The position numbers and the translations under genes were made by a program. From contig JBEDNN010000060.1 in assembly GCA_041170585.1 (NCBI GenBank), positions 1 to 18,653 on the forward strand: a stretch of 18,653 bases of DNA, written 5' to 3'. Positions 13,975 through 18,653 of the stretch are shown in pieces. A model generated the notes under the pieces. That model saw nothing but the letters and a program-made list of their open reading frames with translations. It searched no databases and had not been told where the DNA came from. Source of the stretch: JBDLSY01 sp041170585. Lineage in GTDB: Bacteria > Pseudomonadota > Gammaproteobacteria > Burkholderiales > Burkholderiaceae_C. Position 1 is the stretch's first letter. The number at the start of each line of letters is the position of its first letter.

Positions 13975-14020
13975 TATTTTTTATTTTTTATTTTTTATTT
14001 TTATTTTTATTTTTTTATTA
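13975..14020. repeat. TTATTTT-type heptamer run upstream of der
   Basis: Consecutive TTATTTT units, shifting to ATTTTT hexamers, fill about 45 bp and end some 60 bp before the der start. It lies between the possible promoter and the start codon, so length changes could alter the leader. Confidence 0.7.
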
Positions 14021-14082
14021 ATTCTTAGCGCAAGCATATCTTTTAAGTAAAGCGGGCGCGATTTTTTGAAAGTATCGCAGCC

Positions 14083-15753
14083 ATGTCTGTTTCAGCCCTT
14101 GTTCGTTCAGGTCATTTACCTGTGGTCGCTTTAGTAGGCCGTCCTAATGTTGGTAAATCAACCTTATTTAACCGTTTGACACGTAGCCGTGATGCCATTG
14201 TTGCCGATTTTCCTGGCCTAACGCGTGACAGACATTATGGTCATGGGCGTGGTGCTAGTCGTCCCTATTTATGCGTTGATACAGGTGGTTTTGAACCCAT
14301 CGTCAAAGAGGGTATTTTTGCCCAAATGGCAAAACAAACCCGTCAAGCTATTTTAGAATGCGATGTTGTCATTTTTATGTGTGATGCACGTATGGGTTGT
14401 CACCCGCGTGATCATGAAATTGCAGATTTATTAAGAAAAAGTGGTCGCCCTACAGTATTAGCTATTAATAAAGCTGAGGGTATGCGTTCTACAGCGACAG
14501 CAGATTTTTATACCTTGGGTTTAGGTGAGCCTTTAGCCGTATCGTCAGCCCACGGTGATGCAGTTGAAGATTTAATTGAAGCGGCTTTAGCTTTATTACC
14601 TGCCCTACCGACTTTGGTTATTAATGAGGATAACGTTTCTGATACTGAATTTGAAGCAGAAAATGCCCACGACAAAGTACCCCGTATTGCGATTGTCGGC
14701 AAACCTAATGCAGGCAAATCAACTTTAATCAATGCTTTGCTGGGTGAAGAACGCTTAGTCGCATTTGATCAACCGGGAACTACACGCGATGCCATTGAAG
14801 TGCCTTTAGACAAAGATGGCAAGCCGTATATATTAATTGATACTGCTGGATTACGCCGTAGAGGTAAAGTATTTGAAGCCGTTGAAAAATTTTCCGTCAT
14901 CAAAACCTTACAAGCGATTGAACAAAGTAATGTAGCCGTTTTATTGTTAGATGCGGTAGAAGGTCCTACCGAGCACGATGCACACATTGCTAGCTTTATT
15001 GTTGATTCAGGCCGTGCATTAGTGGTTGCATTAAACAAATGGGACATTATTCCTAGAGACGATAAGGAAAAAATAAAAGAAGACACTATGCGTAAACTCA
15101 AATTTTTGAGCTTTGCCAAATTTGTAACTGTTTCAGCTTTAGAAGCCAAGGGTTTAAACCCTTTAATGATGGCTTTAAACCAAGCACATGCAGCGGCTTA
15201 TGCTAAGTTATCTACTAATAAATTAACCAATACGATGCTTGAAGCCCAGCAAGAACAAGCACCACCCCGCAAAGGGTTTTCACGTCCAAAACTACGCTAT
15301 TGTCATCAAGGTGGACAAAACCCGCCCTTAATTATTGTTCATGGCAATAGTTTAAACAGTATGCCTGAAACGTATACGCGTTTTTTAGAGGGCCGTTTTA
15401 GAGCAGTGTTTAAGTTAGAAGGTACGCCGATGCGCGTGGAATACCGTACATCAGACAATCCATTTGCATCTGAAGATAAAACAATACCGACTAAAGCTAA
15501 GGCAACTACAGCGGTTAAAAATAAATATATTAAGGCGGCTAAAGATGAAATAGCACAAACAGCGGGGGCGATTCCTCGTAAGCGTATTTTGACTACTGTT
15601 GATATTTCACAAGATTTATCCCCTAAAGACCGAATGAAGTTGCGTATTGCGATTGCTAAAAAAACGGTTAAACAAGTTGGTAGCACGATTACTAAATATA
15701 AAGAAACAGGTCGCCCAATGGTTAAACGTGGACAAAAAAGTTTAAAGAAATAA
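14083..15753 (+). CDS. der: Ribosome assembly GTPase Der (EngA) with a basic C-terminal extension
   Basis: Der has two tandem GTPase domains and helps mature the 50S subunit. Domain 1 has GRPNVGKS (19-26), DFPGLTRDR (42-50), DTGG (66-69) and NKAE (129-132). Domain 2 has GKPNAGKS (206-213), DQPGTTRDA (229-237), DTAG (253-256) and NKWD (318-321). The KH-like domain spans about 363-463, with PPLIIVHGNSLN and YTRFLEGRFRAVFKLEGTP. The 556-residue protein is longer than the typical 450-490. Residues 465-556 form a Lys/Arg-rich tail (IPRKRILTTVDISQDLSPKD, then KRGQKSLKK) that may bind rRNA. The start ATG leaves 10 residues before the first beta strand; no closer in-frame start is available. Confidence 0.96.
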   Translation: MSVSALVRSGHLPVVALVGRPNVGKSTLFNRLTRSRDAIVADFPGLTRDRHYGHGRGASRPYLCVDTGGFEPIVKEGIFAQMAKQTRQAILECDVVIFMCDARMGCHPRDHEIADLLRKSGRPTVLAINKAEGMRSTATADFYTLGLGEPLAVSSAHGDAVEDLIEAALALLPALPTLVINEDNVSDTEFEAENAHDKVPRIAIVGKPNAGKSTLINALLGEERLVAFDQPGTTRDAIEVPLDKDGKPYILIDTAGLRRRGKVFEAVEKFSVIKTLQAIEQSNVAVLLLDAVEGPTEHDAHIASFIVDSGRALVVALNKWDIIPRDDKEKIKEDTMRKLKFLSFAKFVTVSALEAKGLNPLMMALNQAHAAAYAKLSTNKLTNTMLEAQQEQAPPRKGFSRPKLRYCHQGGQNPPLIIVHGNSLNSMPETYTRFLEGRFRAVFKLEGTPMRVEYRTSDNPFASEDKTIPTKAKATTAVKNKYIKAAKDEIAQTAGAIPRKRILTTVDISQDLSPKDRMKLRIAIAKKTVKQVGSTITKYKETGRPMVKRGQKSLKK

Positions 15754-15817
15754 AAATATTTAAAATAAATAATAAGTTAATAAATAACAATTAATAAATA
15801 GTAAATTATAAAACAAT

Positions 15818-17272
15818 ATGAGTACAGATAAAAACAATAAGCAAACCAGCAGTTCTCAAATCAACGTAAAACCGCAAAAAAAGTTTATTGACTATGGCCG
15901 TGATAGTCAAGGTGTACAACGTCGCCGTAAACCTAAACAAGTGAGCGAACATTATATTTTACGTTTACACATGATTGATGCTGCGGCACAAGTATTAGAT
16001 GAAATTCAAACGTTTACCCACCCTGCTGACGCGATGTTGGCACATTACTTTCGTCGCAATAGCCATTTGGGGCAACGCGACCGGGCGTGGATTAGTGCTT
16101 TGGTGTGGCACGTGTTGCGACATAAGCGTCTACTGGCACAAATGGTACAAAGTGGCACGGGTTCTTTTAGTCGGCGTTTAGCACAATTGGCTTTAGCACG
16201 CACTCAAGGTTTGACGGCTTGTCAATTGCATAGTACTGAAGATGAATATACGTGGTTGTCGCACATGTTAAACTTGCCTGTTGAAAATATGTCGCCAGCC
16301 ATTCAAACCTCTTTGCCTGATTGGTTATATGCGGCTTTGAAAGAAGCGTATTTACCTGAACAATTAAATAGTTTGTGTCTTGCCTTGCTTGAACCTGCGG
16401 ATTTAGTGTTGCGTGTGAATACCTTAAAATCTGACCGCGATGCAGTGATGGCAAAATTAGCTTATAAACAAATTTCTGCGGCGATTCACCCTTTAACTCC
16501 GTGGGCAATTGCACTAAAAACACACCCTAATTTAGCTAAACTGGACGCATACAATGAAGGTTTAGTTGAAGTACAAGATGCAGGTAGTCAAGTATTAGCC
16601 CTGCTAACCGATGCCAAGCGTGGGCAAATGGTAGCTGATTTTTGTGCGGGTGCCGGTGGAAAAACACTGGCTTTAGGTGCAATGATGCGTAACACGGGTC
16701 GCCTCTATGCCTTTGATGTCAATAGTACACGCTTAAAACGTTTGCAACCGCGTTTAGCCCGTAGTGGTTTATCCAACATTGCCCCTATTGTGATTGACAA
16801 TGAATCTGATTCAAAGCTTAAGCGATTAGCAAATAAATTTGATTCTGTGTTGATTGACGCACCTTGTAGCGGAATGGGGACACTGCGTCGTAACCCTGAT
16901 TTAAAATGGCGACAACACCCGCGAGACGTGACAGAATTATCAGCTAAACAAACACGTATTTTAGCCAGTGCCGCGCGTTTAGTAAAAGTAGGTGGCCGTT
17001 TAGTGTATGCAACGTGTAGTGTGTTACCTGCTGAAAATCAAGAGATAGTCAATAATTTTTTAAGCTTAAACCCACAATTTTCATTGTTGCCTGCCGCTAT
17101 AGAGTGTAGTCGCTTAGGAATCCAGTTACCACCTGATGCGTTATATCAAGATGGTATGTTACAGTTGCTGCCTACTAATCAAAATACTACTGTTGAAAGT
17201 CAGTTTATGTCTTGCGATGGTTTTTTTGCAGCCGTGATGATGCGTAATAACCAGCCTGCTGATTTGGAATAA
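15818..17272 (+). CDS. RsmB/NOP-family rRNA (cytosine-C5) methyltransferase
   Basis: The 484-residue protein has an N-terminal basic tail (about 1-45) and a helical NusB-like region with PADAMLAHYFRR and LGQRDRAWISALVWHVLR (69-101). A class I AdoMet domain follows. EVQDAGSQVLALL (251-263), VADFCAGAGGKTLAL (272-286, motif I), FDSVLIDAPCSGMGTLRRNP (341-360, motif IV with Cys350) and YATCSVLPAEN (397-407, motif VI with Cys400) are diagnostic for RNA m5C methyltransferases. Cys400 is the expected nucleophile and Cys350 assists release. The overall plan resembles RsmB, which modifies C967 of 16S rRNA, but the SGMGTLRRNPDLKWRQ variant is seen in a sister group whose target is less certain, so no symbol is given. 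It lies 64 bp after der and may be co-transcribed. Confidence 0.88.
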   Translation: MSTDKNNKQTSSSQINVKPQKKFIDYGRDSQGVQRRRKPKQVSEHYILRLHMIDAAAQVLDEIQTFTHPADAMLAHYFRRNSHLGQRDRAWISALVWHVLRHKRLLAQMVQSGTGSFSRRLAQLALARTQGLTACQLHSTEDEYTWLSHMLNLPVENMSPAIQTSLPDWLYAALKEAYLPEQLNSLCLALLEPADLVLRVNTLKSDRDAVMAKLAYKQISAAIHPLTPWAIALKTHPNLAKLDAYNEGLVEVQDAGSQVLALLTDAKRGQMVADFCAGAGGKTLALGAMMRNTGRLYAFDVNSTRLKRLQPRLARSGLSNIAPIVIDNESDSKLKRLANKFDSVLIDAPCSGMGTLRRNPDLKWRQHPRDVTELSAKQTRILASAARLVKVGGRLVYATCSVLPAENQEIVNNFLSLNPQFSLLPAAIECSRLGIQLPPDALYQDGMLQLLPTNQNTTVESQFMSCDGFFAAVMMRNNQPADLE

Positions 17273-17307
17273 TATTTAAATAAGAGTGTGTGATTGAGTT
17301 TTAAATT

Positions 17308-18653
17308 ATGTATATTTCAAAACTAAGAATTAAGAATTTCAAATGCTTTCAAGATGTTGAGATAACTTTTGATCCAAACTTCAATTTAATTATTGGAGAA
17401 AATAACAGTGGTAAATCTACAATTTTTGATGCTTGAGGTTGTGGCAATTAGCATTTAAAGAGTTTTTAAAAGATAGAACAAATAATCAAGCTAGTTCATT
17501 TTATGCTTCACAATTTTTCAGTTTTACAATTGATGATATTTCGTTTTTGAGAATTATTGACTTTCCCAATCTCTTTAAAAAGAAAAGGCAAAAAGACACA
17601 AATTTTGAAATCTCATTAACAATATCTTCTGATGATGAAACCGTTAACGTTAATATACCAATTATTTTTTCTAAAACTAGTGAAGGACAAACCTTAAGAT
17701 TTCAATTATGTAATCAAACAAGCGATAGACCAAAAACATCACAACTTTTATCAAAAGTATCTAATAAACCTTTTGGTTCTGATTTTAAAGAAGTATTTTT
17801 ATTTACTTATATTAATCCTATTTTTTTATTACCTACAAATGAACCGCAGCATTCAAATGGTTACATCTTAAATAAATTACACGAAGCTAAAGCAAATGAA
17901 GTGATTAGGAATATGATTTATCTAATTTCTCCTGAAAAAAAGACAATAAAAAAAGAAAAGAAAGAGGAAAAATTAATTAAAATTGAGAACTCATTAAAAG
18001 AAATTTTACAAATTCAAGATATTTCATTTTCAAAAAGATTAGAAAAAGAAGAAAGTTATATTAAGATATTTTCTAAAAATGAAATTTTAAATACCGAAGT
18101 AGAAATCAATCAATTAGGTAGTGGAACGATTAATGTTTTAAATATTTTATCTGTTTTAGCTTATGGTGATTATGAAAAATTTAATTTAAACGCTTTAATG
18201 TTAGATGAGCCTGACTCGCATTTGCATTTTAATCATCAAAGTAGGTTGTTTAAATTCCTTGAAAAAACTTCAGAAGATTTAAATAAACAAATTTTTATAA
18301 TTACCCATAATTCAAGTTTAATCTCTCAATCTAAGAATATTTTATTTATAAAAAATGATGTTGAATTAATTAAGCCGATTCCATTCAATGATTATTTAGA
18401 AAAGCATTTAAAAAATATAGATGAAAACCATTACGATGTAATAAAAAAATTGCACGAAGCAAAAAAAGAAAAAGAAGATATTGAGAAACAGTTAAGTAAT
18501 ATTACTAAACCAGTTCTTTTTTGTGAGGGTTCATCAGATGTTTTAATTCTAAAAGAAGCATTTAAAAAAATGTACAATATTAATTTTTTTAACGATACAA
18601 TTGATATAAAAGATGAAGCTGGAGCTTCATTTGTAACACATAAATTAAAATAT
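17308..18653 (+). pseudogene. OLD-family ATP-dependent nuclease, frameshifted after codon 42, runs off the right edge
   Basis: The gene starts at ATG 17308 with MYISKLRIKNFKCFQDVEI and Walker A GENNSGKST (30-38), then hits TGA at 17434-17436. Shifting the frame back by one at 17433 gives LRLWQLAFKEFLKDRTN and stays open for 407 codons to the window edge. This second part contains the ABC-type signature INQLGSGTINVLNILSV, Walker B ALMLDEPDSHLHF, the switch IFIITHNSSL and the start of a TOPRIM domain, KPVLFCEGSSDVLILKEAF. The plan (SMC-like ATPase plus TOPRIM) is that of OLD and GajA nucleases that act against phage. A single missing base in the T-run before GAGG explains the break. Whether a GajB-like helicase follows lies outside the window. 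It is inactive as written unless the missing base is a sequencing error. Confidence 0.85.

Larger units (their letters stand above)
13717..14082. other. Non-coding gap between bamB and der with repeats and AT-rich hairpins
   Basis: No gene is seen in these 366 bases. It contains a 12-bp unit, TTATTAGACTTC (13724-13735 with one mismatch, 13739-13750 and 13751-13762). An imperfect 12-bp inverted repeat (13812-13823 with 13879-13890) encloses an A/T-only hairpin at 13839-13855 followed by T's. A TTATTTT heptamer run covers about 13975-14020. The TTGAAC at 13920-13925 with TAAATA at 13942-13947 (16-bp spacing) could be a weak der promoter. Confidence 0.5.

Noticed and set aside
17425..17440. Programmed frameshift in the OLD gene
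   Set aside because: There is no slippery heptamer with a convincing downstream structure; a lost base is simpler.

Overview
The window is an AT-rich proteobacterial chromosome segment. Gene order and protein sequences fit a gammaproteobacterium, or less likely a betaproteobacterium: kdsA, eno and ftsB, then hisS, yfgM, bamB and der, all on the + strand. KdsA is of the metal-dependent class. Intergenic gaps are packed with short AT-rich tandem repeats. That is reminiscent of filamentous sulfur bacteria (Beggiatoaceae), but the sequence alone does not settle the genus.

Layout. (1) 1-189, minus strand: a broken piece of an RHS/YD-repeat protein that runs off the left edge. (2) About 190-1559: a gene-free stretch of about 1.4 kb with direct repeats, large inverted repeats, several strong hairpins and an 11-bp tandem repeat. 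(3) 1560-2432: kdsA. (4) About 2433-8230: a restriction/abortive-infection island between kdsA and eno, two genes that are neighbours in many beta- and gammaproteobacteria. (5) 8369-10053: eno and ftsB. (6) 10125-15753: hisS, yfgM, bamB and der. (7) 15818-17272: an RsmB/NOP-family rRNA cytosine methyltransferase. (8) 17308 to the right edge: an OLD-family ATPase/TOPRIM nuclease with a one-base frameshift near its start.

The island is the most interesting part. Its outer layer is a helicase-type restriction-modification cassette: methylase part 1, methylase part 2, an AbiF/AbiD-like HEPN protein, and a GIY-YIG-like/helicase restriction subunit. Two of these are damaged. Methylase 2 has an in-frame TAA where a CAA codon probably stood. 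The restriction subunit stops just after its Walker A motif. A second, compact R-M pair (a putative PD-(D/E)XK endonuclease and a beta-class SPPYN methyltransferase) sits where the helicase body should be. Just beyond it a start-less 64-codon reading frame looks like the lost C-terminus of the restriction subunit. I infer that the second R-M pair replaced the middle of the first system's nuclease gene.

The AbiF-like gene is intact. Directly upstream lies what looks like a short structured RNA with its own perfect -10 box (TATAAT), an 8-bp closing stem, a small internal stem and a terminal U-tract. This matches my memory of the abiF RNA motif, which accompanies HEPN toxins of this family. The likely live defence parts are therefore the AbiF/ncRNA module and the inner R-M pair, carried inside the wreck of an older restriction system.

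The housekeeping genes cover lipopolysaccharide Kdo synthesis (kdsA), glycolysis and probably RNA degradosome contact (eno), divisome assembly (ftsB), histidyl-tRNA charging (hisS), envelope protein export and outer-membrane assembly (yfgM, bamB), and ribosome maturation (der, the rRNA methyltransferase).
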